Notes: generated by a model not told the origin, from the letters alone. A stretch of 64,000 nt of DNA from Branchipolynoe longqiensis (GCA_030323885.1 CM059196.1:35442481-35506480); one strand, 5' to 3'; counted from the stretch's first letter, positions 43,980 through 55,270 are shown. Program-made: numbers and translations.

Positions 43980-44480
43980 TACACACACCCACTCACACTC
44001 ACACTCACACTCACTCACAATCACACTAGTCACTCACACTCACCCTCACACACACACTCACTCACACTCACTCAATCACTCACATTCACTCACAATCACA
44101 CTAGTCACTCACACTCACCCTCACTCACAATGACTCACACTCACTCACTCACACTCACAATCACACACACTCACTCACACTCACTCACAATCACACTACT
44201 CACACTCACTCACACTCACTCACAATCACTAGTCACTCATACTCACTCACACTCACTCACAATCACACTCATTCACAATCACTCACAATCACACTAGTCA
44301 CTCACACTCACTCACAATCACCCGCTCACTCACTCACTCACACTCACTCACACTCACTCACACTCACTCACACTCACTCTCACTCACTCACACACACTCA
44401 CACACATTCACACACATTCACACTCTCACATATACTGACACTGACACACACTCTCACGCTGACACACACACTCACATTGG
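43980..44480 (+). repeat. CACTCA satellite
   Basis: CACTCACACTCACTCACAA repeats with CACTAGT interruptions, period about 6 and higher-order 40-60 bp. Confidence 0.94.
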
Positions 44481-44824
44481 TGGTGATCCATCCATCCGCC
44501 AGGGGCGCTGTTCCCATATTAGTGACACGTGACCGCCACCATGGCGGTGGACGCCGCTCCCATTTGGTATCAGCAGGAGTTAGTAGGCGCTTTTTGATTG
44601 GTGGGCGAGGCGGCGTGTTTTGATAGAACCTCGCTGATTGGCTCTCAGTCAAGGACACATTTGGGATTCCCTTTGGTCACGGTCCTTGTCGTGTGTGTGT
44701 GGTGTTTTATTTGATTTCTTCTTCTTCTCCAACTTCTCCCTCCGACTTTTAAAACGAGGCAGGCTTATCACTCTCTGGCGTCTTTCAAGGGGTTTTTGAC
44801 TTCTCCACCAGAACCTTGTACGGT

Positions 44825-45238
44825 TTTAACTCCTCTCCCCTCCCCAGGCCCCTCTCCCCCTCTCCCTCTCCCCTCTCCCTCTCCCTTCCCCTCCCCCCTC
44901 CCTTCCCTTCTCCCTCTCCACTTCTCCCTCTCCCCTTCTCCCTCTCCCCTTCTCCCTCTCCCTTCTCCTCCTCTCCCCTTCTCCCTCTCCCTTCTCTCTC
45001 TCCCTTCTACATCTCCCTTCTCCCTCTCCCTTCTCCCTCTCCCCTTCTCCCTCTCCCCTTCTCCCTCTCCCCTTCTCCCTCTCCCCTTCTCCCTCTCCCC
45101 TTCTCCCTCTCCCCTTCTCCCTCTCCCCTTCTCCCTCTCCTCTTCTCCCTCTCCCTCTCCCACTCCCTCTCCCTCTCCCACTCCCTCTCCCTCTCCCTCT
45201 CCCTCTCCCTCTCCCTTTCCCTCTCCCTCTCCGCTTTC
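44825..45238 (+). repeat. Homopyrimidine (CTCCCT)n tract in the intron between exons 2 and 3
   Basis: Nearly pure C/T, CTTCTCCCTCTCCC units; every frame is open. Confidence 0.95.
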
Positions 45239-45311
45239 CTCATCCCCATGCTCCCTTCCCACCCACCTGCGTGGCGAACAGATTTAATCTGCTTCAACAA
45301 AAATAAGCACC

Positions 45312-45645
45312 CGACGGGATGGCCGAATCAGTTGAGCGTCCGTCTCCCGTGTTGGTAGGTTGTGGGATTCGAACCCATGGGTTCGAACATTGGTCGAGTC
45401 AAACCAATGACTTAAAAATTGGTACTTCTCGCTTCCTAGCCTGGCGCTCGGCATTAGTAGGAAAAGGCAAGGACAGGTTAGCCCAGTGTCAGGATAATGT
45501 GACTAAGTGGGATATCGCTTCATGATGCCGGCAGCCTGATTTCCAAGTGGGACAGCACTATAAAGTCGACATGAGTCTGCACTGTCACAAATCTGTGCCC
45601 TGATATGACCATAGCCATAATTCCACCAACAAACCAACCAACCTC
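45312..45645 (+). mobile_element. tRNA-derived SINE family A, full copy
   Basis: GACGGGATGGCCGAATCAG to the CCAACAAACCAACCAACC tail. It is inserted between two homopyrimidine blocks. Confidence 0.87.
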
Positions 45646-45647
45646 TT

Positions 45648-46128
45648 CCCCTCTTCCGCCCCCCGCTCTCTCTTTCGTTCTCTCCTTCTCCCCCTTTCCC
45701 CCTCTCCCCCCTCTCACCTCTGCCCCTCTTCCTTCCCCCTCCCCCACCCCCCTCTCCCCGCCTCACCCTCTCGCTACTCCCCTTCCCTCCCCCCTCTCCC
45801 CGACCCCTCTCCCCCTCTCTCTCCGACCCTCTCTCCCCCACACCCTCTCTCCCCTCCCCCCTCTCCCTTTCCCCCCCTCTCCCTCTCCCCCTCTATCCCC
45901 CTCTATCTCCCCCTTCTCCCTCTCCCCCTCTCCCCTCTCCCTTCTCCCCTCTCCCTCTCCCCTCTCCCCTCTCCCTCTCCCTCTCCCCCTCCCCCTCCCT
46001 CCTCCCCCTCTCTCCCTCTCCCCCTCTCTCCCTCTCCCCCTCTCTCCCTCTCCCTCCCCTCTCTCCCCCCTCTCTCCCTCTCTCCCCTCGCTCTCCTCCT
46101 CTCTCCCTCTCCACTTTCCCTCGTTCCC
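45648..46128 (+). repeat. Homopyrimidine tract, second block in the same intron
   Basis: C/T-rich with CCCTCTCCCC units; separated from the first block by a SINE. Confidence 0.94.
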
Positions 46129-46129
46129 A

Positions 46130-46984
46130 TGCTCCCTACGCTGCCACCCCCTCGGCAACTGCCTGTGTGGCGAACAGATTTAATCTGCTACAAAAAATAC
46201 CAAACAAGCACTGAATTGTGAGAGCTGGTTGCATGTCCTTGGCTGGCCGACACTTGCAAGACGCTGGGACATGTGCGTGTGTCTGCTACTAAGACGCTAA
46301 TTGAGCAGTACTTGGAGCTGCTCTGAGCTGCCGCTAGGTGGCGGCGCTGTTGTATTAGTTGATTCACATGTAACCTCATTTGTCGCTCCTTCCAATGAAT
46401 TGGTCGTCTGCTCTCAAATCAAATCAAATTAACTTAAACCGGTGCGGTCATGTCGTCTTATATCCATAACTTTAATTTACCTAGCAAATTTCGCCCCATG
46501 TCCATTGTATGCACTAATTAGCCGACGTCAAATGCCGTGTGCTAGTATTAGATTAGCTCATTAGTCCCTGTCCTCATATGACCTTAGATGTTGCCAGGAC
46601 TTAAAACTCCAACAACCGACAACTCATTAGTGGCGGGTGCGATTTAGTGCCAACAGCAAACAGACGACATTTTTGGATCATGTTTGAAAGTGAGGCAGGA
46701 AACACGAGAGGGAGCCACTTGTTCTGGCTGTAGCCCGCCCCCTAGTGGTGGTTGGGTTAAGTTGGCTGCCGAGTAAGAAGACTTAAAGTCGTCCTGCTCG
46801 GGCCACACTAACTGGTTGTTTCGTGATTGGTAATCCGTTCACACTAAGTCGACGGTTATCGCAATAAGAGCAATCGGCTTCAATGCGTACTGCTTACAGC
46901 CAACGACAGTTTGCGCGTAAGCTGCAACTTGCAAGTGTAAGCCCTTAGTTCGGAGGTGTTGGCTGTCACCCCCTAACCAGTTCA
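46130..46984. other. Intron DNA with two CTCF-like words
   Basis: Contains CCGCTAGGTGGCGG at about 46332 and, reversed, CCACTAGGGGGCGGG at about 46737-46752, plus a SINE tail. No exon recognised. Confidence 0.5.
46567..46618 (+). mobile_element. SINE family A 3' fragment
   Basis: GTCCTCATATGACCTTAGATG to AACTCCAACAACC only. Confidence 0.75.
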
Positions 46985-47100
46985 GACTAAATCCGGGGTC
47001 CCCCTGCTCCCCCTCCCCACAAAGCCCCCTCCCCCAACCCCCAAACCCCCATCCCCAAATCCCCTCCCCCAACCCCCAACCCCTAGGGGATGGGGGCTGG
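46985..47100 (+). repeat. C-rich patch with CCCCAACCCC words
   Basis: CCCCTCCCCAAC repeats ending in a C/G hairpin (CCCCTAGGGGATGGGGGC). Confidence 0.8.
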
Positions 47101-47394
47101 GGGGAATTATTACAAACGGCTCATGATCAAAATAAATTTGCGCTATGAATTTATTTGATGGACCAGCATTTCTAAAAGATAAGCCTCCTTATCCTCCCTC
47201 CGACTACAACTGAACATGCCTGGCAAAAGAAGGAGGGGGCTGTTAAATTAAGGAAGCGTTAGTAAGCCTTCCTGTCTTTGAAGTATGGACCTGCTCTTGT
47301 TTTATAGACCGCTTTCTTGGTGCACATGCCTGGATGAATCAAGCAAAGCTGGGAAGCAATTTCACAGTAAAACAAGACGTCACTAAATCGGGCT

Positions 47395-47730
47395 ATTTTG
47401 TCGGCAACAAAGCACCGATTTTGGTAACAACAAAGCACCAATTTTGGTAACAACAAAGCACCGATTTTTGTTACCAATAAAGCACCGATTTGGGTAGCAA
47501 AAAGCCCCGATTTTGTTAGCAACAAAGTACCGATGTGTTGTTAGCAACAAAGTTCCGATTTTATTTGCATTAAAGCCACGATTTCTATTTGCATTAAAGC
47601 TTCGATTTTTAGTAGCAACACAGACCGATTTTATTAGCAACAAAGGACCGATTTTGTTCCTAAAAACCACTAGTTTTGTGAGCAACAAAGCGCCGATTTT
47701 ATTAGCAACAAAACCTCGATTTCTATACCT
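47395..47730 (+). repeat. 22-bp minisatellite adjoining exon 3
   Basis: About 15 diverged units of GTAACAACAAAGCACCGATTTT. The last unit (CAACAAAACCTCGATTTCTA) runs into TACCTTGTTGCAG, the exon 3 acceptor. Confidence 0.88.
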
Positions 47731-47738
47731 TGTTGCAG

Positions 47739-48014
47739 ACGGAGCTGAACCACACCGTTCTCGGGGAGGCGCCGAGAAAGCGCGAGACGGCGTCTCTGAC
47801 GACGTACGCCGGACGTTTCCGGACGTCAGACATCGCCACCGCGCACACTCCTCCCGACGCGCCCAACTTCCGGCTTCCCAGCAGCCTCAGCGCCATCCTG
47901 TCCAGACACCAGGTGACTGGGCGCCCTGGTAACCAGACCGACGATTGCTATGAGATGCACGTGGTGACCTACAAGCGCAATCCTTTCCTCTACGGCAAAG
48001 GCTTCCGTGACAGG
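47739..48014 (+). CDS. Polycystin-1-like protein, internal exon 3 of 5 visible (GAIN-type domain)
   Basis: This 92-codon phase-0 exon begins TELNHTVLGEAPRKRETASL and ends NPFLYGKGFRDR, between CTTGTTGCAG and GTAGGT. It has two sequons (NHT and NQT) and one cysteine in DDCYEMHVVTYKRNPF. The segment of a cysteine, a hydrophobic beta strand, then Y-x-x-NPF/Y is typical of polycystin-1 family proteins just before the strand that opens the GAIN beta-sandwich. The flank is a 22-bp minisatellite (47395-47738) on the 5' side and an inverted-repeat element (48134-48385) on the 3' side. Codons are strongly C/G-ending. Confidence 0.82.
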
Positions 48015-48133
48015 GTAGGTGTAGCTGATTTACTACTACTTGTTGTTTCTCACTTTTGTCTGTGTGGGTCTTTGGTATTGTGTTTTGTTGTAAATATTTA
48101 TTCTTCTGAGAAATATTGTTTCAAGGCTTATAC

Positions 48134-48385
48134 CCCCATCACACCAAACTAGTTCAGACTACGTTCTTGAAAATGTTGCTGAACGGACTCAAACTGTGTG
48201 CGAACGGAATGGACGTAGTGGCAACTTTGTACGGTCTTTTTATAAATGGAATGGACAGGCTAGAACCGAATGGTGCTCCAGAACTGTGAGCATGCTCACA
48301 ATTTTCTTGCAGCCACGTTCTACCCCGTCCACAATGCGTTTTAGAACATGGTCGGACGTTTTGAGAACTACTTTGGTGTGATGGG
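48134..48385. mobile_element. MITE with CCCATCACACCAAA termini
   Basis: CCCATCACACCAAACTAGTTC and GAACTACTTTGGTGTGATGGG are near-perfect inverted repeats 250 bp apart, about 120 bp downstream of exon 3. Confidence 0.8.
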
Positions 48386-48439
48386 AGTGTAAGGTAGTTG
48401 TCTCAAAGCCGTATATATAGCAAACACAGTTACTTACAA

Positions 48440-48955
48440 TCTTTGTACATAAGAAGGTCCACTAGAATGGTAATTAAACAATTATTCAGTGAAATCTAAT
48501 TGCAGTTTTGGAATGATAATTAGACATTTACTAAGGGAATTCATTGGAATGACAATTAAACAATTATTAAGTGGAATCTACTACAGCTCTTAGAGTGATA
48601 ATTGGACAAATATTAAGTGAAGTACATACAAATATATAGGAGTCATTGAAATAATAATTGCACAATTATAACGTGGAACATATATATACGAGATGTATTG
48701 CAAGAACAACTGGACAATTAGTAAGTAAAATGTACATTGGAATGGCAATTATACAATTATTAAATGAAATATATGAGTTATTGAAATAACCATTGAACAC
48801 TTATTTAGTGAAATACAGACAAGTTATTGTAATGACAATTAACCCATTATTAACTGAAATGTACACGAGATATTGGAATCACAAGTGTACAATTAGTAAT
48901 TGAAATATACAAAAGTTCTGAGAATGGAAATTAAACAATTATTAATTAAACTTAC
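48440..48955 (+). repeat. AT-rich degenerate tandem repeat, ~60 bp
   Basis: Units with GGAATGACAATTAAACAATT, ATTAAGTGAAAT and ACRAGTTATTG words. Confidence 0.78.
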
Positions 48956-50009
48956 AAGAGTGCAGTCCTACTTCAGATGGGTCAGGTAGCACTCATGGGA
49001 TGGGGAGGGGCAGAGTAGTCCTGATGCTTTTTTTGTAAATATAGTTTATTCATTGAATACAGTCTTTTGTCAGCGCCGTGGCACTGGTCTTCCAGCCATG
49101 TGACATTAAAGTTATTAACAATATATGCATATGTCATCTGATATTGTCAACAGCAGCTAGCTCAGTTCAGCTGAATTAACAATATTAATCATTCCAAGAC
49201 TTAGATATGGTATAGTTTGACAATTCACATATAATAAGATAGTAGTTATATGTTGTGTACATATATACTTAGATACATACATGTGTAATGATTAGACCGT
49301 TGCATTACGGAGTGGTTAGGTGCATAGTTAGGTGCATGTTATTGTTAGGGGGGGGGGGGGGGACCCGACAACAAAGTGAGTTGATGTGACATATTCCTGG
49401 TGATGGCCTGCTCAGGTAGGTGCAACTCAGCCGACAGCTTGAATGCACGATTCGTTGGTGCACTTTTGATTTGGGGAAGTTTGGCATTGCACATTGCCCT
49501 TAGGCGATCCGTCTAAATTGAATGCGCTAGCCGGTGAATATTTTAACATACATCTATTTTATATGCGCTTTAGATGGACAAAGCTTGTAGCTATTTATAA
49601 GTGTCTCTGTAGGCATACACTGTAGCAGGTAGTTGGAAAGTTATGTTGGTTGGTTATTGGAGTTTCACGTCCTGACAACACCTAAGGTCATATGAGGAAG
49701 GGGGGAAGTTATATTTAGTTGGCATACGCTAGTGATTATGAGATAGGTTACAATTTTTCAGCAAAGAGTTATGGACTACCTTTATGGGCTAGTTATTGTG
49801 GAATATTTGAAATTGCTTGAAATGTGTATATAGATATATATGTTCATAAACAAAACTACACTATGCTCAGATTCAATGAGTTATAGGCTTTCTCAAGAAA
49901 ATGGTTTGACAGGTATTGAATTAAAAATAAATGGACCTATTTCATATGACGTCAGCAAAGGTATGTAGGTCAGTGTGTGCGCTGCTTGGCTCCAGGATGA
50001 CACATTGTC
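48956..50009. other. Unique AT-rich intron DNA
   Basis: A G run at 49350-49362 and a SINE tail at 49648. No supported gene. Confidence 0.5.
49648..49706 (-). mobile_element. SINE family A 3' fragment
   Basis: GGTTGGTTATTGGAGTTTCA to CATATGAGGAAGGG, minus strand, in the intron between exons 3 and 4. Confidence 0.72.
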
Positions 50010-50640
50010 ACACTGCAAACTCAATGGCTATAAGTAATCTTCATAGAGAAAAGGTGAAATATCTCTAAAACCACAGCACTTAGAAACAAACTGCCTGGAA
50101 CACATATAGACAACATATTCACCAAAGGGATTATATTAAATTGATATGGTCAGGGTTCTGCATTTCTTTTAATTTTGAATAAAATTTACATATTGATCTG
50201 CGCGTATCGGCAAACTCAATGCAAACTCAATGGCTATGAGCAATCTTCATAGAGAAAAGGTGAAATATCTCTAAAACCACACCACGTAGAAACAAACTGC
50301 TTGGAACACATATAGAAAACATATTGAACGAACAGATTATCTCAAATTTATAAGGTTAGGGTTCTGCATTTCTATTAATTTTGAATCAAATTTACATATT
50401 GATCTGCGCGTATCGGCACACTCAATGCAGTGTCAATGGCCGTGAGCAATCTTCATAAAGAAAAACTGAAATAGCTCTAAAACTACACCACCTAGAAACA
50501 AACCGCTTGGAACACATCTAGAAAACATATTTGACGAACAGATTATATTAAATTGATCTGGTTAGGCTTCTGCATTTCTATTAATTTCGAACTGCGCGTA
50601 TCGGCAAACTCAATGACAGTGTGCATTCGTTCTGCAGCCA
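50010..50640 (+). repeat. 206-bp tandem repeat, three copies
   Basis: CTCAATGGCTATGAGCAATC, TCTCTAAAACCACACCAC and CTGCGCGTATCGGCA blocks repeat at exactly 206 bp (50021, 50227, 50433). The third copy is shortened. Confidence 0.93.
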
Positions 50641-51135
50641 AGCTGCGCGGGCATACACAATGTTTATATACATTGAAAGGGGTCTATATTAAAATAGTTT
50701 TTATTGAAGGATTGACAATGCTCTAATTCTATAGATAGAGATAAACAGATAAACAGATGATGTGTTTTATGCGCATGCGGTTTGTTTTTCTCAGTTCACT
50801 CCTGCCAATATTATTGATAGATTATCTTACACTATGGCATATTATTAATTGCTATGCTATGTAGTTGTGCTGATATCGTTGGCAATGCCTTGAAACCTGT
50901 ATAGTCAGAATAACAATTATATCGACGTAAGACTGGAACTGATCCAATAGCCCTGATTGCTGATTAAATAACGACCTTTAACAACAAATAGCATTATTAA
51001 TCAAAACAAGAAAGAGTCACTGTACATGATCAAAATTTTTTGTGTTAATAACAGAAACCATTTAGTGAACGCTGTGTCGCTAAAATATGGTGTTTTCGGA
51101 AATATGGAGTTTGAGATTCCCATGCCTCTCAGGTT

Positions 51136-51970
51136 TATATCATTGTCGTGGGGGTGATGAAAATGGGAAATACTGCGCCTAGAGCAGGACTCGAACCCAC
51201 ATCTCTTTGCATTCCGGGCCAGTGTGCTAACCCTTACACCACCTAGGCTCCCTGATATCAATACACTCCCCACGCCTACCTGTCTATGTGGTTACTTGCC
51301 TGAGAGGTCAGTGCAGACCACTACACTCGTCCCCCTGGAATTGTAAGTCTTGTAATGCTTACAATTACATACACACAGGCAATGCACTAACACATACATA
51401 CACAGGGTAGGTTCAACAACCATACAGCGCAAAGCTTGTACAGGATCCTGATCACGGCAACCAGTGTCGTGGGGGTGATGAAAATGGGAAATACTGCGCC
51501 TAGAGCGGGACTCGAACCCACATCTCTTTGCATTCCGGGCCAGTGTGCTAACCCTTACACCACCTAGGCTCCCTGATATCAATACACTCCCCACGCCTAC
51601 CTGTCTATGTGGTTACTTGCCTGAGAGGTCAGTGCAGACCACTACACTCGTCCCCCCTGGAATTGTAAGTCTTGTAATGCTTACAATTACATACACACAG
51701 GCAATGCACTAACACATACATACACAGGGTAGGTTCAACAACCATACAGCGCAAAGCTTGTACAGGATCCTGATCACGGCAACCAGTGTCGTGGGGGTGA
51801 TGAAAATGGGAAATACTGCGCCTAGAGCGGGACTCGAACCCACATCTCTTTGCATTCCGGGCCAGTGTGCTAACCCTTACACCACCTAGGCTCCCTGATA
51901 TCAATACACTCCCCACGCCTACCTGTCTATGTGGTTACTTGCCTGAGAGGTCAGTGCAGACCACTACATC
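51136..51970 (-). mobile_element. Composite SINE family B, trimer (head-linker-head-linker-head)
   Basis: Minus-strand array with period 321-322 bp: three tRNA-like heads and two linkers, nearly identical to each other. It ends at the same head boundary (TTGTCGTGGGGGTG) as the dimers at 5614 and 56263. Each head-linker keeps an open frame (MGSVLISGSLGGVRVSTLA) only because the copies are so similar. It lies in the intron before exon 4. Confidence 0.85.
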
Positions 51971-52077
51971 ATCATCAGTTTCACATCAGCTTTTATTTCC
52001 CTAGCGTCTCCTGGGCTTCAAACCCCATATCGGTCAATAACTGCTTACCACGAGCACCACATCTGCAGCATCTTATC

Positions 52078-52432
52078 TTAAAGTTTCATAATCCGATGGT
52101 TTTGATTTCTTTTCTATTTTCTGAGGTAAATATATTAGGTTGATCGTCAAAATCATCTTACTTTAGTTTGAAGTAACTTCTATTTTAAGTCGTTAATTTC
52201 TGAGATATTTGAAGTGTAAACATGCCAAATTAATGTTGGCGAGCATGCCAAAACGCTGACACCATCGGCTTCAGCAGTAACAGGTTCTATTAAATTGCTT
52301 CAGTATTCCCTTCTGTGTGGCAACAAATGTTTAATAAGGGCACTCGTATTTAAGTTGGATATGTAGAATCAAATCTAGGTCAGTGTTTTTGTTTTGAAAA
52401 TGTTACGCTTTCAACGGACTATGCAGCTTTAA
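52078..52432. mobile_element. TTAA-flanked MITE, 355 bp
   Basis: AGTTTCATAATCCGATGG and AACGGACTATGCAGCT ends between TTAA at 52078-52081 and 52429-52432, opposite orientation to the copy at 18326. It sits in the intron just before exon 4. Confidence 0.85.
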
Positions 52433-52571
52433 TGGTATCGAGTTGGCGATTATGTCGGTCGGTACTTTAATGCAGATTCAATCATGAAAATATTCTCCAT
52501 TAAAACGATGTCTGGGATTGGCATGGTGATGGTTTTGCAATGCATATATGCTGGTAGTTGTTAACAGGTTA

Positions 52572-52902
52572 GGAGTGGGATGTAACTCAGGCGGTAAAGT
52601 GTCAACGTGTGAAGGTGTCGGTCATCCTATCGATCCTGCTCAGTGGACCCATTTGCAGTTTCGGCTGTTTTCCATTCCAACCAGTGGTCCACAACTGGTT
52701 CATCATGGGTTGGGGTATGTGCTGTCCTGTCTGTGGGAAAGTGCATATTAAAGACCCATTGCTGCTTATCGAAAAGAGTAGCCTATGTGGCAGCAGCAGG
52801 TTTCCTCAAAAGAAATATATCAGAATGACTATATGTTTGAAGTCCAATAGCCGATGATGTGAAAATCAATGCGCTCTAGATTAAATTAAATAATATTTTC
52901 TT
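52572..52902 (+). mobile_element. SINE family D inserted over the exon 4 splice acceptor
   Basis: GGAGTGGGATGTAACTCAGG to AAATAATATTTTCTTT is a family D copy. The 14-bp direct repeat TTGTTAACAGGTTA lies at 52558-52571 and 52903-52916. The right copy is the intron end plus the first four bases of exon 4, so the target site was the acceptor itself. The SINE's AT/pyrimidine tail now supplies the polypyrimidine tract. Confidence 0.9.
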
Positions 52903-52912
52903 TTGTTAACAG

Positions 52913-53029
52913 GTTAATTCCCAGGTGGCGTCACTGTCGCTCTACTCCTGTGGAGGGAAGGAACTGATGGTCAACAATCTCCCTAGCAACGATCAGATCG
53001 CCATGGCCATTCCGCATGTCAATCCAAAG
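52913..53029 (+). CDS. Polycystin-1-like protein, internal exon 4 of 5 visible (GAIN beta-sandwich)
   Basis: This 39-codon phase-0 exon starts VNSQVASLSLYSCGGKELMV and ends AIPHVNPK, followed by GTAATA. It fits the conserved family pattern of S-x-V-x-SLSL, a short loop with K/E-L-x-V-x-NL, then a strand ending in IP. A cysteine (YSCGG) could pair with the one in the preceding exon. The acceptor TTGTTAACAG is part of a 14-bp duplication made by insertion of the SINE at 52572-52902, so the intron 3' end and the first four exon bases occur twice. The upstream copy would lead into an in-frame stop after five codons. Confidence 0.82.
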
Positions 53030-53394
53030 GTAATATAATAGTGCATGTACATGTTATCTCTATGATGCTCCATAATCCATTATGGAAATATAAATAATGT
53101 ACCATTCCCTTCTCAGTGTCCTCCATAGTTAGCTAATCGACATTCACTATCGGTGTATTATACACTATGGGATACAGTTCCCTATTTCGACACCGTGGCG
53201 CCACCTGTGAGTGGGGATTAAGCCAAACTACCGGAACTGCGATATCGAATTTTAACTTGTTATTCGATGAGGTATATGTTTTCCTGACAGAGAAATTATA
53301 TTTATCAAACAGTAAGTGTGACACTCTCATGGGTTTTCAATCTTCGCAGAATTGAAGCTTCATCTAACTTAGCCTACACAAATCCACATTTAAA

Positions 53395-53620
53395 TAACAT
53401 CTAGATATAGATGAAAACGACATATGGATAAAATCTAAATAAAGAAAGAAAATCTACATACAGATAAAATCGACATATATATGAAATCTACTTAAATATG
53501 AAAACCACGTATAGATAGGATCTACATACATTTAAAAAAAACCATCAACTTATGAAATCTACATAAAATAATACCTACATATAGATTAATTCTACATAAA
53601 GATAACATTAGCATGTATCT
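53395..53620 (+). repeat. AT-rich ATCTACATA-type repeat
   Basis: Units of AAATCTACATAYAGATAAAA, 20-30 bp, diverged. Confidence 0.75.
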
Positions 53621-53734
53621 GTATATAATATGACCCCCAATAGCCAATGTTTACTTTTGTGCTGGGAGGGGGGAGGGGGTTGTTAAACGAACAGACAAAT
53701 AAACAGCAACAACAAATTCTCTGCATCAAGTGAG

Positions 53735-54120
53735 TAGGACAGTGAGCAGGCGAGTGGTGGCGCCACCGTCGGAGCTGAGGCATAAGCATTAGATGAGTAG
53801 GTGAGGTTCCAGCACCCGATCACTGGTGTGTGGGTGCTAGGATAGTATAGTATTCCGTGTTATTATACTCGTATAATTCTTATACAGCATATATATGTAT
53901 GTATATATATATATATATATATATACATTCTCAGGTGCGAGTGACAATGTGCACCCCGGCAGTTCGGGTATGGGCCGGTGGTGGTGCCACCGGTCCCAGG
54001 ATGTAAGGAACCGAGCAAATACAATGCGAATAGTAATAAGTAACAATGGATAATAAATTAATAATAATAAATTCCCTTCCGTGCCTTTATACTCACATAA
54101 TACTTTTACATCACATGTTA
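53735..54120. mobile_element. Repeat K copy with central (TA)n
   Basis: GTGGTGGCGCCACCGTCGG, ACTCGTATAATTCTTATAC, a (TA)n run, GGTGGTGGTGCCACCGGTCC and AAATTCCCTTCCGTGCC follow the order seen at 10640-10935, with the two halves exchanged. Confidence 0.62.
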
Positions 54121-54844
54121 GAGAAAGAGAAGCGCTATTGAAATCTGGATAGTGAAGCCAATATTATTAGAATACATTTTCAATAATAATCATAAAATAA
54201 TAATAATGATGCAAAACATATGGCACCCGTCTGTCTTTTGTACGCCAGGAAGCATCTCGTTCTCATTGAATATTTTAGGCGATCTCATCATAAAAACCTA
54301 TGATTCTTTACGTCAATTAATGCACAGACTGTAAGTTGATTAAGAACTTCACGCATATTGACTCGCCTTATTCCATTCCATCAACGTCTGCCAGCTCTGA
54401 ATCAGCCGGGTATCATTTGTCAGATTATTTTCATATCCATAGTAGTATGTCAATCCTGGGACCAATTTGTCGGGGGTGGGTGTGTGTGGGGGGGGGGGGG
54501 GGGGGGTTGATTACTGTAGGAGATTAGAACAATTAAATAAGATCAATATAGTTAGGTTAATAATTACTTCGATGTGAATACTACAAATATGTATCAAGAT
54601 TATTTTTAATCAAACATAATGTCAGCCATTATTCCCATGTTCAATGAATGTGGGCTTGAAAAGCCAGATTATTCGTGAATTAAAACCTTCGGATTTTCTA
54701 AGAATTTAACGATAACGTGATTATAGGAGGACAAATTATCGGACATTGTAAAAGGCTTTTTTAACAATACAATTTAAATAATTTTAGAGGCAAAACTCGA
54801 TCTAGAATTTTAGGCAGAAAGTTATTATCATTTGTATTATTATT
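54121..54844. other. Unique AT-rich intron DNA
   Basis: Only a G run at 54490-54508 stands out. Confidence 0.5.
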
Positions 54845-55270
54845 ATAATTATATACATGTGATGCATAAGGATTATGCAAGTATAAAGGCGCTCAAGGGA
54901 TGTTCCTTTATTTACTACCGTCCTGATATGACCTTAGATGTTGCTAGGACGTAAAACAACACCAAACAAACAAACAAACTTTATTTACTATTAATATATT
55001 ATTAATTTACTATTAAATAACCACTGCCACGCTGTGTACTACTCTATGGGTGCCCCACCACTATGACTGGTGGCGACACCACTCCTTCCGACTTCACCAG
55101 TGATGCGCATATTGTCACTCGCGCAATCGAATTTTTATATCATCTTAACCCACCATTTGTCTTGTCTCTTTACTATACTGGAGCATGCCCTCTATATGCT
55201 GTATAAGAATTATGCGAGTATAATAACACAGAATATCCCTCCTTTCCCTCATCACTCACTCAGCTCCATG
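54845..55270. mobile_element. Repeat K fragments upstream of exon 5
   Basis: TGATGCATAAGGATTATGC at 54861 and TAAGAATTATGCGAGTATAA at 55203 are copies of the recurrent repeat K palindromic motif. CTGGTGGCGACACCACTCC at 55070 matches its GC-rich palindrome. A SINE tail (54919-54980) separates the parts. Confidence 0.5.
54919..54980 (+). mobile_element. SINE family A 3' fragment
   Basis: CCGTCCTGATATGACCTTAG to CCAAACAAACAAACAAAC. Flanking text TTTATTTACTA is repeated at 54908 and 54980, a probable target duplication of about 11 bp. Confidence 0.82.

Noticed and set aside
44541..44594. Perfect vertebrate-type Kozak context GCCACCATGG
   Set aside because: The frame stops after 17 codons and no donor or further exon is visible; probably a chance part of the palindrome CCGCCACCATGGCGG.
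47513..47932. + strand ORF running through the minisatellite into exon 3
   Set aside because: It is in a different frame from the conserved exon and starts in the 22-bp repeat; the conserved frame begins at the acceptor at 47738.
51001..51916. Three near-identical ~100-codon minus-strand ORFs beginning MGSVLISGSLGGV
   Set aside because: They are read-throughs of the tRNA-like head and linker of SINE family B. The similarity is DNA-level repetition, not a gene family.
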